The translations under genes and the position numbers were made by a program. A DNA stretch of 64,000 nt from an uncultured Sphingomonadales bacterium. GTDB taxonomy: Bacteria; Pseudomonadota; Alphaproteobacteria; Sphingomonadales; Sphingomonadaceae. Below are positions 42,266 through 51,095 of the stretch, in pieces. Position 1 is the first letter of the stretch; every line of letters starts with the position of its first letter. The notes beneath the pieces were generated by a model that saw only the letters and a program-made list of their open reading frames with translations, was not told where the DNA came from and made no database searches. Where the stretch lies: the NCBI GenBank assembly GCA_903839675.1, contig CAIMDB010000032.1:186001-250000 (forward strand). The letters are read 5' to 3'.

Positions 42266-43432
42266 TTAGCGCGGCGGCAAGACCGCCTTCAGGACACGCA
42301 GCACGTTTCCGCCCATCACCTTGGCGATGTCGGCATCGGTGAAGCCTTCATCGAGCAGCGCCTGGGTGACATGGGTCAGGCCTGCGGTGTCGAACGGCGT
42401 CGTTGTCGCGCCGTCAAAGTCGGAGCCGAGCCCGACATAATCAATCCCCACCAGATCGCGGACATGGCGCATCGCTTTGGCAATGGCGCGCGGGTCGGTG
42501 GAGCAGATGGCCGCATCCCAATAACCGATGCCGATGACGCCGCCGGTTTTGGCCACGCCGCGAATCTCTGCGTCGGTCAGGTTGCGGTTGACCTTGCACG
42601 TCGCCTGCACGCCGCCATGGCTGGAGACGACCGGGCGCTTGGCCGCCGCGAGGATCTCGCCCACGCATTGGTGGCTGCAATGGGCAATGTCGACGACCAT
42701 GCCACGCGCTTCCATGTCGGCCATCACTTGCCGCCCAAGCGGGGTGAGGCCGCCCTTCTTCATGCCGTGCATCGAGCCTGCGACTTCATTGTCAAAGAAA
42801 TGCGCAAAGCCCGCCATGCGGAACCCGGCCTTGAACAGCACATCAAGATTGGCGCGCTTGCCCTCTAGGTTCTGGAGGCCTTCGATGGAGAGGAGCGCGC
42901 CGACGGGAACCGGCTTGTTCCCGCGCTGTGCGATCAGCTTATCGAGATCGGCTTTGGTTCGCACGACGAGGAGCGACCCCTTTGAGGCGGCTTCCGCACG
43001 ATTCAGCTTTTCGGCATGCCAGAGCGAGCGTTCCAGCAGCGACGTCCATGTGCGCGGCGGCTGCATCTGCCCGATGGTAAGCGCGGTGATATTGTCGGTA
43101 TCGGACGGGTTCGCGTCGTAATTTTGGCCGCTGGGCGTCTTGGTGACAGACGAGAAGACCTGCAGCCCGACATGCCCGGCTTCAAGGCGCGGAAGATCAA
43201 CATGGCCGCGTGTCGCGGGGTCCAGCAGGCTGCGTTTCCACATCAGCGTGTCGCTGTGCAGATCGGCAATGAACAGGCTGTTGTGCAGTGCCTCGGCCCG
43301 CGCGCTGACCTTCTGCACGGTCGGCACGATCTTGTTCATCGATTCTTCGGCCAGCTTGGGCGCGAACAGGAAAAAGCAGGCAACCGCTACGAACAGCAGC
43401 AGCGCAAAACCGGCAGCAATACGACGCATCAT
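42266..43432 (-). CDS. Membrane dipeptidase (M19 family)
   Basis: Zinc dipeptidase of the renal dipeptidase family, 388 residues, exported or anchored by an N-terminal hydrophobic segment (residues 8-25) without a clear cleavage site. Zinc ligands: His and Asp in FIADLHSDTLMW, bridging Glu in GALLSIEGLQNLEG, His in VVDIAHCSHQCVGE and His in RPVVSSHGGVQATC; the Asp in GLGSDFDGATTTPF is catalytic-site. The family cleaves a range of dipeptides, including D-amino-acid-containing ones. The start overlaps the folA stop by four bases. Its presence in an operon with folA and thyA is curious; I see no metabolic link and take it as transcriptional convenience. Confidence 0.93.
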   Translation of the reverse strand: MMRRIAAGFALLLFVAVACFFLFAPKLAEESMNKIVPTVQKVSARAEALHNSLFIADLHSDTLMWKRSLLDPATRGHVDLPRLEAGHVGLQVFSSVTKTPSGQNYDANPSDTDNITALTIGQMQPPRTWTSLLERSLWHAEKLNRAEAASKGSLLVVRTKADLDKLIAQRGNKPVPVGALLSIEGLQNLEGKRANLDVLFKAGFRMAGFAHFFDNEVAGSMHGMKKGGLTPLGRQVMADMEARGMVVDIAHCSHQCVGEILAAAKRPVVSSHGGVQATCKVNRNLTDAEIRGVAKTGGVIGIGYWDAAICSTDPRAIAKAMRHVRDLVGIDYVGLGSDFDGATTTPFDTAGLTHVTQALLDEGFTDADIAKVMGGNVLRVLKAVLPPR

Positions 43433-43917
43433 CCCCTCCGTTTGAGCGTCACGAAATCAAAGGCGGGGCGTTCGCCCTCTGCCATATGGCTTGTCCGCGC
43501 GACTTCCACCCAGTCCGGCCCAAGGGGGTCCATCTGCGTATCGCCTGTGGCCTTTAAATGCACTTCGGTCAGTTCGATCCGGTCGGCATGGGGCAGAAAC
43601 AGGCGGTAAATTTCAGCCCCTCCGATGATGGAGACGTGCGGGGCATTGGCTGCCCGCATCGCGTCCTCAACACTGTGTACGACTTCTGCGCCTTCTTCCG
43701 CCCAATCTTCATTGCGCGTGAGGACAATGTGCCGCCGGTCGGGCAGGAGGCCGGGCAGGCTGTCAAATGTCTTGCGGCCCATGATCATTGGCACGCCGAG
43801 CGTCAGCTGTTTGAAGTGACGCAAATCAGCGGGCAAATGCCAGGGGAGCTTCCCGTCCACGCCGATCACGCCATTGTCTGCCCGGGCGACGATCAGGACG
43901 ATTTCGGGATGGTTCAT
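43429..43917 (-). CDS. folA: Dihydrofolate reductase
   Basis: Reduces dihydrofolate to tetrahydrofolate with NADPH, the target of trimethoprim. The 162-residue chromosomal-type enzyme shows [31 protein letters not shown] (N-terminal fold, given in two parts: [10 protein letters not shown] and [13 protein letters not shown]), the acidic active-site Asp in [44 protein letters not shown] and the C-terminal strand. It overlaps thyA upstream and the dipeptidase downstream by four bases each, a fully coupled arrangement. Pairing with thyA is functional: ThyA turns methylene-THF into dihydrofolate, which FolA recycles. Confidence 0.97.
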   Translation of the reverse strand: MNHPEIVLIVARADNGVIGVDGKLPWHLPADLRHFKQLTLGVPMIMGRKTFDSLPGLLPDRRHIVLTRNEDWAEEGAEVVHSVEDAMRAANAPHVSIIGGAEIYRLFLPHADRIELTEVHLKATGDTQMDPLGPDWVEVARTSHMAEGERPAFDFVTLKRRG

Positions 43918-44708
43918 ACCGCCACCGGCGCTGAAATGTGCGGGTGCGCGTCATAACCTTCGATGGCGAAATCCTCATAGGTATAGCCGTCAATACTTTC
44001 CGGCGTGCGCTTGATGACAAGCTTGGGCAGCGGCTTGGGGTCGCGCGACAATTGCAGCCGCGCCTGATCCAGATGGTTGGAATAAAGGTGGCAGTCGCCG
44101 CCCGTCCAGATGAACTCGCCCGGCTCCAGCCCGGCCTGATCGGCAAGCATATGGGTGAGGAGCGCGTAAGAGGCGATGTTGAACGGCACGCCCAGAAACA
44201 CGTCGGCGCTGCGCTGATAAAGTTGGAGCGACAGCTTGCCATTGCCCACCCATGTCTGGAACAGGCAGTGGCAGGGCGCGAGCGCCATTTCGCCGATTTC
44301 GCCGGGGTTCCATGCCGTGATGATCTGCCGCCGGGAGGCGGGGTTTGTCTTCAACTGCTGGACGAGTTCGGCAATCTGGTCGACGCTTTGGCCGTCGGCG
44401 GTTTCCCAATGGCGCCATTGCTTGCCGTAAACGGGACCAAGGTCGCCATTGGCGTCGGCCCATTCGTCCCAGATCGAGACCTTGTTCTCGTTGAGCCAGC
44501 GGACGTTAGTATCGCCTTTGAGGAACCACAAAAGTTCATAAATGATGGAGCGCAGATGCAGCTTCTTCGTCGTGACGAGCGGGAAGCCTTCGGACAGATC
44601 AAAGCGCATCTGATGCGCGAAAACGCTCAGCGTCCCCGTGCCTGTCCGGTCCTTTTGCTCAACCCCTTGGTCGAGAATGCGTTGCATGAGGTCAAGATAG
44701 GCGCGCAT
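43914..44708 (-). CDS. thyA: Thymidylate synthase
   Basis: Methylates dUMP to dTMP using methylene-tetrahydrofolate. The 264-residue enzyme is of standard ThyA length: [45 protein letters not shown], the Arg pair [17 protein letters not shown], nucleophile Cys in [32 protein letters not shown] and the dUMP-binding [19 protein letters not shown]. It is the first gene of the long leftward run reaching the lipoprotein gene at 36586. Upstream, 134 AT-richer bases separate it from the divergent JAB-domain gene and should hold both promoters. Confidence 0.98.
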   Translation of the reverse strand: MRAYLDLMQRILDQGVEQKDRTGTGTLSVFAHQMRFDLSEGFPLVTTKKLHLRSIIYELLWFLKGDTNVRWLNENKVSIWDEWADANGDLGPVYGKQWRHWETADGQSVDQIAELVQQLKTNPASRRQIITAWNPGEIGEMALAPCHCLFQTWVGNGKLSLQLYQRSADVFLGVPFNIASYALLTHMLADQAGLEPGEFIWTGGDCHLYSNHLDQARLQLSRDPKPLPKLVIKRTPESIDGYTYEDFAIEGYDAHPHISAPVAV

Positions 44709-44842
44709 CGGCTAACGCTTATGGCGAGGCGGCGCTCAGGCGCAATTGAAAATCGTCCAACGCTTCCGATTTCGATGAGATCGCCTCCTAAACGGATATG
44801 ATTTGAATTGTATAAATACGACATAGTTGATAGCGGGGTCTA

Positions 44843-45235
44843 ATGGATGTCGCCATCGATATGCCGCTCCAAGCAATAGGCCATAGCTATGGCGCCTTGT
44901 TCCTGTCCTGCTTTAAATCCGTCGCGGAAGAACGCCTCGTCATCGCCTATTTTGACGGATCCGGCGGCTTAATTGATCTCCACCTTTCTGAAGGCCAGCG
45001 GGCCTCCATATCCTTTCCGCTCCGCCGGATTGTCCAATCCGCCCTCGCGGCGGATGCCGCCGCCGTCATGCTTGCGCATAATCACCCGAGTGGCGACACC
45101 CGCCCCAGCCTAGCCGACCGGGAAATGACGCGAAAGCTGGCGGCGGCGCTGCGCCCGTTGGATATAAGGTTGCTCGACCACCTCATCTTTGCCGGTGACG
45201 AAGTCGCGGGCTTTCGCGCGCTTGGCCTGTTGTGA
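44843..45235 (+). CDS. Short JAB/RadC-like domain protein
   Basis: A 130-residue protein made up of only the JAB1/MPN-like metalloprotein domain of RadC. The JAMM-type motif is visible as AVMLAHNHPSGDTRPSLADREMT (HxHPSG, then Asp at +8), with the strand LLDHLIFAGDEVAGFRALGLL at the end. The helix-hairpin-helix N-terminal part of full RadC (usually around 225 residues) is missing, and the ATG has no long open frame before it, so this is a short form, not a local truncation. Despite the name, RadC proteins have no proven repair role. Its stop abuts that of the convergent methyltransferase gene, forming TGATCA. Confidence 0.82.
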   Translation: MDVAIDMPLQAIGHSYGALFLSCFKSVAEERLVIAYFDGSGGLIDLHLSEGQRASISFPLRRIVQSALAADAAAVMLAHNHPSGDTRPSLADREMTRKLAAALRPLDIRLLDHLIFAGDEVAGFRALGLL

Positions 45236-45937
45236 TCAGCGGGCGGGTTTTTGGAGCGCGCAGGGTTTGATCGCGTTTGGCTCCGGTCGTTTGCCGCCGG
45301 CGTCATAGGCCGCCAGATAGCCACCTGCGAACGCCGTCTGCTGAAATTCAACCAGCCGGTAACCGACGGCTTCCATCTCACACTGCAGCAGCAAGGGCGG
45401 CGTGCCATGGTCTTGCGTGGGCCGGTTGGCATCCACAATGATGACGCGGCCACCGGTGCGTAAGGCCGGATGGAGGTGCCAGAGGAATTCGTAAGGTGCT
45501 GTAATCTCATGGTACATATGGACCATCAACACGCGGTCGAAGCTCTTGGCGGGCAGCATCGGATTGCCCGGCAGGCCGAGCTTCACGCTGACATTGTCCA
45601 GCCGTTCCCGATTGACGCGCTCAGCGAGTTTGTCGCGCACTTCAGGCAGAATATCCTGCGCCAGCACGCGGCCCTTTTCACCCACACGCTGGGACAGGCG
45701 GATGGTGTAATAGCCTTCTCCGGCGCCAATATCGGCGACCGTCATGCCGGGGTCTATGCCCGCCAGATCCATGATCTTGTCGGCTTCGTTGACCCGGTCG
45801 CGCGCCTCTTCGTTTGACCAGCGGGCAGAGATAATCGAGGCAACCGGGCGGTCTGCCGGCGGAAATGCGGGCGCCTCCTTTGCCGCGCCATCGCATCCTG
45901 CAAGGGCGAGAGCGGCAAGGAGGAACGCGCGGCGCAT
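45236..45937 (-). CDS. Lipoprotein class I SAM-dependent methyltransferase
   Basis: A 233-residue protein combining a lipoprotein signal (MRRAFLLAALALAGC, Cys15) with a Rossmann methyltransferase domain. Motif I is VADIGAGEGYYTIRLSQRVG (about 68-87), the acidic residue after strand 2 is in GRVLAQDI, and motif post-I/IV reads FDRVLMVHMYHEIT; GGRVIIVDAN follows. The SAM-binding glycine loop is intact. Placing a SAM enzyme outside the cytoplasm is puzzling, because SAM is not expected there, but similar secreted methyltransferase-fold proteins recur in proteobacteria. It may have lost catalysis, or the signal may act as an anchor. It lies just downstream of prfB (2 bases). Confidence 0.82.
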   Translation of the reverse strand: MRRAFLLAALALAGCDGAAKEAPAFPPADRPVASIISARWSNEEARDRVNEADKIMDLAGIDPGMTVADIGAGEGYYTIRLSQRVGEKGRVLAQDILPEVRDKLAERVNRERLDNVSVKLGLPGNPMLPAKSFDRVLMVHMYHEITAPYEFLWHLHPALRTGGRVIIVDANRPTQDHGTPPLLLQCEMEAVGYRLVEFQQTAFAGGYLAAYDAGGKRPEPNAIKPCALQKPAR

Positions 45938-45939
45938 GA

Positions 45940-47067
45940 TCAGTCAATATCCTCCACGACAACCTTCTCACCCGAAACGCGCTGCGACAAAGCAGCGGCC
46001 ATGAAGCGGTCAAGGTCCCCGTCCAGCACGTCGCCGGGCGCGGTTGAGGTCACGCCCGTGCGCAGATCCTTCACCAGCTGATAGGGCTGGAGAACATAGG
46101 ACCGGATCTGGTGGCCCCAACCGATGTCGGTCTTGGAGGCGTTGACGGCGCTGGCTTCGGCTTCGCGCTTTTGCAGTTCCGCTTCGTACATCCGCGCCTT
46201 GAGCTGCTTCATCGCTTCGGCGCGATTTTTGTGCTGGGACCGCTGGTTCTGGCAGGCGACGACGATGCCCGTTGGGATGTGCGTGATGCGCACCGCCGAA
46301 TCGGTCGTGTTCACGTGCTGACCACCTGCGCCCGAGGCGCGATAAGTATCGATGCGGAGTTCGCTTTCGCTCACTTCGATATCGATATCATCATCGACGA
46401 CCGGATAAACCCACACGCTCGAAAAGCTGGTATGGCGTCGTGCGTTGGAATCATAGGGGCTGATTCGCACCAGCCGGTGGACGCCGCTTTCGGTCTTGGC
46501 ATAGCCATAGGCATTCTCACCTTTGATCATCAGCGTGGCGGATTTGATGCCCGCCTGTTCGCCGCCATGATAATCAACCAGCTCAACCTTCATTTTGTGC
46601 CGTTCGGCCCAGCGCGTGTACATACGCTGGAGCATTTCGGCCCAATCTTGGCTTTCGGTGCCGCCGGCACCCGCGTTGATTTCGATATAGGTATCGTTGG
46701 CGTCGGCTTCGCCCGCGAGGAGCGCGGCCACCTTATCGGTTTCGGCCCGCGCGGCGAGTTCACCCAAGCTGGTGACGGCTTCATCGGCCAATGCGGTATC
46801 GCCTTCTTCCTCAGCCATCTCTAGCAGTTCGACAGTATCGTCGCGTTCCCGCTCAATGGATTTGGTGGCGTTGATCGCCTCTTCCAAACGACGGCGTTCG
46901 CGCATGACTTCCTGCGCGGCCTTGGGGTCATTCCAAAGGGCCTGATCCTCAACCTTGGCATTCAGGTCTTCAAGCCGCTTCACGGCACGATCCCAATCAA
47001 GAAAGCGGCGCAGCAAGGCGACGGCCTGATTGATCTGATCGACGTGGGACTGCGCTTCAGCGCGCAT
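45940..47067 (-). CDS. prfB: Peptide chain release factor 2
   Basis: Terminates translation at UGA and UAA. The 375-residue protein is full length, with the GGQ loop in [20 protein letters not shown] for peptidyl-tRNA hydrolysis. The stop-codon recognition tripeptide reads SPY in [15 protein letters not shown], where the textbook motif is SPF. The N-terminus [19 protein letters not shown] runs straight into the body without a UGA codon, so there is no programmed +1 frameshift as in many bacteria and autoregulation by that route is absent. It lies between PBP1A and a lipoprotein methyltransferase on the same strand. Confidence 0.97.
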   Translation of the reverse strand: MRAEAQSHVDQINQAVALLRRFLDWDRAVKRLEDLNAKVEDQALWNDPKAAQEVMRERRRLEEAINATKSIERERDDTVELLEMAEEEGDTALADEAVTSLGELAARAETDKVAALLAGEADANDTYIEINAGAGGTESQDWAEMLQRMYTRWAERHKMKVELVDYHGGEQAGIKSATLMIKGENAYGYAKTESGVHRLVRISPYDSNARRHTSFSSVWVYPVVDDDIDIEVSESELRIDTYRASGAGGQHVNTTDSAVRITHIPTGIVVACQNQRSQHKNRAEAMKQLKARMYEAELQKREAEASAVNASKTDIGWGHQIRSYVLQPYQLVKDLRTGVTSTAPGDVLDGDLDRFMAAALSQRVSGEKVVVEDID

Positions 47068-47114
47068 TTCAATTCTCCAATTTTAACGGTGCAAGGATTG
47101 CGGAAAAAGCGAGG

Positions 47115-49661
47115 CTAGTAAATCCCGCCTTCGCGCTGCAGAAAATCACTATCGCCCCGCTGTGTGCCGCGCGATCCGGAATCGGTGGTCGCCTTTTGGA
47201 CCTTCTTTTCCGTCTTTTCAATTTCGTCGCGGCGGATGGTGCGGCGCGGTTCGCTTTCAGGCTTGAATGCTTCCCAAATGACAGCCGCCTTGGGGTCGCT
47301 GGAGGGCCAGGCGCCATAGACGCGCTTGCCTGACGCGCGGTCAATGCGGATCATACGGATGCCCTGTGGCGCGCGGAACGGCATGACCGGCATGTCGGCC
47401 ATCGCCTTGGTCGCAAAGGCTTTGAAGATGGGCACGGCAAGTGTGCCGCCCTGCGCATAGCCGCCCATCGACCGCGGCTGGTCAAAGCCCATATAGACGC
47501 CAGCGATCACGTCTGCCGAACCACCGACGAACCAGACATTGGTCGGCCCGCTGGTCGTGCCGGTTTTGCCAAACAGAGGCCGGCCCATGTCGCGCAAGCC
47601 AACCGCAGTCCCGCGTTGGACGACGCCTTCCAGCATGTGGACGACCTGATAGGCGGTCAGCGGATCCATGACCAATTTGGTGCGCGCAGGCGGACGCGGC
47701 ATGGCCTTGCCGTCCCAATCGGGGGCATTGCAGCCTTCGCACCGCCGCGTGTCCGCACGGTAACGGACCTTGCCGTCCCGGTCCTGCACCAGGTCGATCA
47801 GCGTGGGTTTACGTTCCCGTCCGTTGGAGGCGAGGATCGAATAGGCGTTCACCATGCGCAGCACCGTGGTTTCGCCTGCACCCAGCGCAATCGACAAGAG
47901 CGGCGGATAGACCTGCCCCGGTGCGCTGATGCCGACGGCGGACGTCAACTTGACCACCCGTTCCATGCCGGTTTGGGAAGCCGCCCGAACGGTCATGAGG
48001 TTACGTGACTGTTCTAGGCCCCAGCGCATGGTGTGCGGGCCAGAGCCTCCGCCTGAGAAGTTGCGGAAGCATTTGCGGCCCAGCTTGGCAGACTGATACA
48101 CGCAGAACGGACCGTCGATGATGATTTCAGCAGGCGTCATCCCGCCATCAAGGGCAGCGGCATAGACGAACGGTTTGATCGAAGAGCCCGGCTGGCGCAG
48201 CGCCTGCGTCGCGCGGTTATAGGAGGCCAACCGAACATCGAAGCCGCCCTGCATGGCCATCACACGGCCAGTGTGCGGGTCTTGCACCACCATGCCGCCG
48301 GAAACTTCGGGGATGTTGCGCAAGACATAGGCATTGCCCTCTTGCTTCACGGCGATGATGTCGCCGGCTTTCATCACATTGAATGCCGCAGTGGCGGTGC
48401 CGCGCTTGGGCGCCATAGCGCCGGACGCGGGCAACACGCCGGTCGTTCCGTCGGCAAAGCCGATCTGCGCGGCGGCACCTGCCTTGCCGAGGACAACGGC
48501 GATGCGCCATTCGGGATAGCCTGCGCCAAGATTTTGAGCAGAAAGACGCCCGCCCCAGCCGGGGCCGGGGTCAATCGTGGCAATCGGCCCACGCCATCCC
48601 TTGCCGCTGTCATAGCGGACAAGGCCATCGCGCAGGGCCTGTTCGGCATAAAGCTGATAATCGGGCTTCAGCGACGTGCGGACCCACAGGCCACCATCAT
48701 AAACCGAATAAGGACCAGCCTTGGACGTTTCGCCAAATTGGCCGATCAGTTCCCGGCGGACTTCTTCCAGAAAATAGCCGCCCATGTTCAGCGTGTTGGC
48801 CGTCGCGCCGCGCGGCAGGATGCCCAATGGCGCCGCGCGGGCCACCTGATATTGGGCCTGATCGATATACTCATTGTCCAGCATCTCGCGCAGGACATAA
48901 TCGCGCCGCTCAAGCGCCTTGGCTTCGTTTTTGGCGCGGCCATAGGTTTCCGGCGCTTTGGGAAGGATAGCGAGGAACGCCATTTCGTTGAGCGAAAGGT
49001 CGCTGACGTCCTTGTTGAAATAGGCGCGCGATGCCGCCTGCACGCCAAAGCTGTTCCGGCCGAGCGGGATCTGGTTGAGGTACAGCTCTAGAATTTGTTG
49101 CTTGGTCAACACCGCTTCAATGCGCCGGGCGAGGATCGCTTCCTTGACCTTGCGGGTGACCGAATATTCATTGCCGAGCAGCAGGTTCTTGGCGACCTGC
49201 TGGGTGATGGTGGAGCCGCCACGCGCGCGTTCGCCAGACCCAATCTTGCTCACATAATCGAAGACCGCCCCGGCCAGGCCGGGAATGTCGATCCCGCCAT
49301 GTTCGAAAAAGGTTTTGTCTTCGGCAGCCAGAAAGGCGCGGACGAGCAGCGGTGGATATTCATCATAACGCAGCTCCACCCGCCGTTCGCGGGCATAGCT
49401 GTGGACCGGCTCGCCATCGATGCTGCGCACATAAGTGGGCAAAGGCGGCTGATAGGTCAGCAGCTTTTCAGCAGACGGAAGATTGCGTGCGAAAATGAGC
49501 CAGAACAGACCGAAAAGGATCAGCAGGCCCGCCAAAAGACGCACCGCCAGTCGGAAGCGGGGCTGGGCATAGTTGGTCCGGAACCAGGCAAGCGCACCGC
49601 TTGCGTCGCGCCTTAGGCGCAACGTCAGACGGGGTTGTTCGGCGGGCAGTTCATCGGCCAT
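47115..49661 (-). CDS. mrcA: Class A penicillin-binding protein 1A
   Basis: Bifunctional peptidoglycan synthase, 848 residues, with an N-terminal membrane anchor (about 38-60). Glycosyltransferase domain: AFLAAEDKTFFEHGGID with catalytic Glu, RGGSTITQQVAKNLLLG, and KVKEAILARRIE. Transpeptidase: SxxK in QPGSSIKPFVYAAAL, SxN in LEQSRNLMTV and KTG in LFGKTGTTSGPTN. Between them is the OB-like insertion typical of proteobacterial PBP1A. A CEGC pair (RRCEGCNAPDWDG) and another single Cys pair (FCVYQSAKLGRKCF) lie in the transpeptidase domain and may form disulfides. The basic C-tail (about 800-848) is disordered. It follows the amidase gene on the same strand: a cell-wall pair. Confidence 0.97.
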   Translation of the reverse strand: MADELPAEQPRLTLRLRRDASGALAWFRTNYAQPRFRLAVRLLAGLLILFGLFWLIFARNLPSAEKLLTYQPPLPTYVRSIDGEPVHSYARERRVELRYDEYPPLLVRAFLAAEDKTFFEHGGIDIPGLAGAVFDYVSKIGSGERARGGSTITQQVAKNLLLGNEYSVTRKVKEAILARRIEAVLTKQQILELYLNQIPLGRNSFGVQAASRAYFNKDVSDLSLNEMAFLAILPKAPETYGRAKNEAKALERRDYVLREMLDNEYIDQAQYQVARAAPLGILPRGATANTLNMGGYFLEEVRRELIGQFGETSKAGPYSVYDGGLWVRTSLKPDYQLYAEQALRDGLVRYDSGKGWRGPIATIDPGPGWGGRLSAQNLGAGYPEWRIAVVLGKAGAAAQIGFADGTTGVLPASGAMAPKRGTATAAFNVMKAGDIIAVKQEGNAYVLRNIPEVSGGMVVQDPHTGRVMAMQGGFDVRLASYNRATQALRQPGSSIKPFVYAAALDGGMTPAEIIIDGPFCVYQSAKLGRKCFRNFSGGGSGPHTMRWGLEQSRNLMTVRAASQTGMERVVKLTSAVGISAPGQVYPPLLSIALGAGETTVLRMVNAYSILASNGRERKPTLIDLVQDRDGKVRYRADTRRCEGCNAPDWDGKAMPRPPARTKLVMDPLTAYQVVHMLEGVVQRGTAVGLRDMGRPLFGKTGTTSGPTNVWFVGGSADVIAGVYMGFDQPRSMGGYAQGGTLAVPIFKAFATKAMADMPVMPFRAPQGIRMIRIDRASGKRVYGAWPSSDPKAAVIWEAFKPESEPRRTIRRDEIEKTEKKVQKATTDSGSRGTQRGDSDFLQREGGIY

Positions 49662-49718
49662 GGCGGGCGCATCTAGCCTGAAACGGGGGGGCAGGAAACC
49701 GCTTTTCCATGCAGCGCC

Positions 49719-50633
49719 TCACCGTGTGGCCATTTGTTTGGCAAAGTGGATTTCAACCGCACGGCGCAGCCCTATTGCGATATTCTTCTGCCCATCGACA
49801 GAGCGGATGCGGGCGGCATCCTCGCGATTCGAAAGATAGCCGAGTTCCAGCAGGATGGCGGGCATGTCGGGGGCCTTGAGGACGGCGAGCCCGGCCATGC
49901 GAAGTCCGCCCGCACGGAAGGGAACAAGGGGTGCGCTTTCCCGCCGCACCAGCTTTGCAAATTCCAGCGACGCCGCCATCGTTTCACGTTGGGCAAGGTC
50001 GACGAGAATCGAGGTCACGTCATTGCTCTCGCCCGATAGGTTGACGCCGTTCAGAATATCCGCCCGGTTCTCGCGCTGGGCCAGCGCATGCGCCTCGCGG
50101 TCGGAGGCGACTTCGGACAGGGTGTAAATCGTTGAGCCAGTGGCCTGTTCACCCGCAGAGTCCGCATGGACGGAAATGAACAATTTGGCGCCCAGATTGC
50201 GGGCAATGGCGGTTCGCTCTCTGAGGATGAGAAACGTGTCATCCTCCCGCGTTAGCGCGACGCGCACCCGGCCCGAGGCGAGCAGTTCATCCCGGATGCG
50301 CTTTGCGACGGACAGAACGACATTCTTCTCCTTGGTGCCGCCGTGAGGGGAAATGGTGCCGGGATCATGGCCGCCATGTCCGGCATCGATGACGACCAGT
50401 GGGCGACCCTTTGGCCCAAGAATGCGGGGCTGCGGTGTTCCGCGAACGACCGGATCGAGCGGAATGGTGACGCTGTACCGGCTGCGCGTTGGTTTGGCCT
50501 GCGCGGCTATTGGACGTTCGCGGATCTCCGCCACACGTTCAAAGGCAGGGTCCACCGCCGCCAACCGATTGGCTGGATAAGGGGTGCCCGTTGCTGAACC
50601 CAACGCTGCGAGGGCAAGGAAAACCGGCGCCAT
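49719..50633 (-). CDS. amiC: N-acetylmuramoyl-L-alanine amidase (Amidase_3)
   Basis: Periplasmic zinc amidase that splits septal peptidoglycan during daughter-cell separation. The 304-residue protein begins with a short signal sequence (MAPVFLALAALGSATG), a linker and then the Amidase_3 domain: VVIDAGHGGHDPGT (first zinc His), GTKEKNVVLSVAKRI (Glu), KLFISVHADS (His) and ILLELGYLSNREDA (catalytic Glu). Between the last two lies an insertion with SEVASDREAHALAQREN, the autoinhibitory helix region relieved by EnvC/NlpD-type activators in AmiA/B/C. No AMIN domain is present. It is followed by PBP1A and stands divergent to rne. Confidence 0.93.
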   Translation of the reverse strand: MAPVFLALAALGSATGTPYPANRLAAVDPAFERVAEIRERPIAAQAKPTRSRYSVTIPLDPVVRGTPQPRILGPKGRPLVVIDAGHGGHDPGTISPHGGTKEKNVVLSVAKRIRDELLASGRVRVALTREDDTFLILRERTAIARNLGAKLFISVHADSAGEQATGSTIYTLSEVASDREAHALAQRENRADILNGVNLSGESNDVTSILVDLAQRETMAASLEFAKLVRRESAPLVPFRAGGLRMAGLAVLKAPDMPAILLELGYLSNREDAARIRSVDGQKNIAIGLRRAVEIHFAKQMATR

Positions 50634-51095
50634 GGCTCCTCATGCCCCGAAATCCGTCTTCTGGTCTAGCCCTGATGGCCGTCCCCGCGCAGATCGGGTC
50701 CTGCCAGATGATATCACAGTGCTTTAACAATATGTTAGCCATGCTTGGTCCAGAGGCTCGCGGCGCGCCCTGCAAAGATGTTGCCGCTTTGGCAATGCAG
50801 TGCTAGCAGCAACAGGTCGCCGAGACTCTTTTCGGCATTCACAGGCCGGCCCTTGTTCGGGATCCGGTCGTTCCAGGTTGACGTTGCATGATGCATGTTT
50901 CTCCCGTTCCGCGCCATTCCGCCCTTCTCGGCGACGCGCGGACAGGAGCCTTTGATTCGGCGATGACTGCCGGTCCTGCATCTGCGGCAGAGGCACTTAC
51001 ACCAGAACCATACGGCTTGGAGCGTTCGCTCCGCCGGAATTTTGTCGCGCCAGTTGCCCTAATCGGTGGCTCAGGTCGCGCACGGAGATACGATA
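50634..51095. other. Divergent intergenic region and rne leader
   Basis: A 462-base gap between the starts of amiC (leftward) and rne (rightward). It should hold promoters of both. Near rne is a small perfect hairpin GGAGCG-tt-CGCTCC (51019-51032) within CGG...CCG flanks, 64 bases before the rne ATG, and the SD GGAGA at 51084-51088. RNase E messages of other bacteria have structured leaders for autoregulation; a long leader would fit but is not shown. I see no tRNA, no clear sRNA and no short gene with a convincing SD. Confidence 0.5.

Noticed and set aside
45940-47067. Programmed +1 frameshift in prfB
   Set aside because: The release factor reads as a single continuous frame from ATG 47067; there is no in-frame UGA near codon 25.
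50634-51095. tRNA or small-RNA gene in the largest gap
   Set aside because: No cloverleaf, no CCA end and no promoter-terminator pair could be recognised; only a small hairpin near rne.
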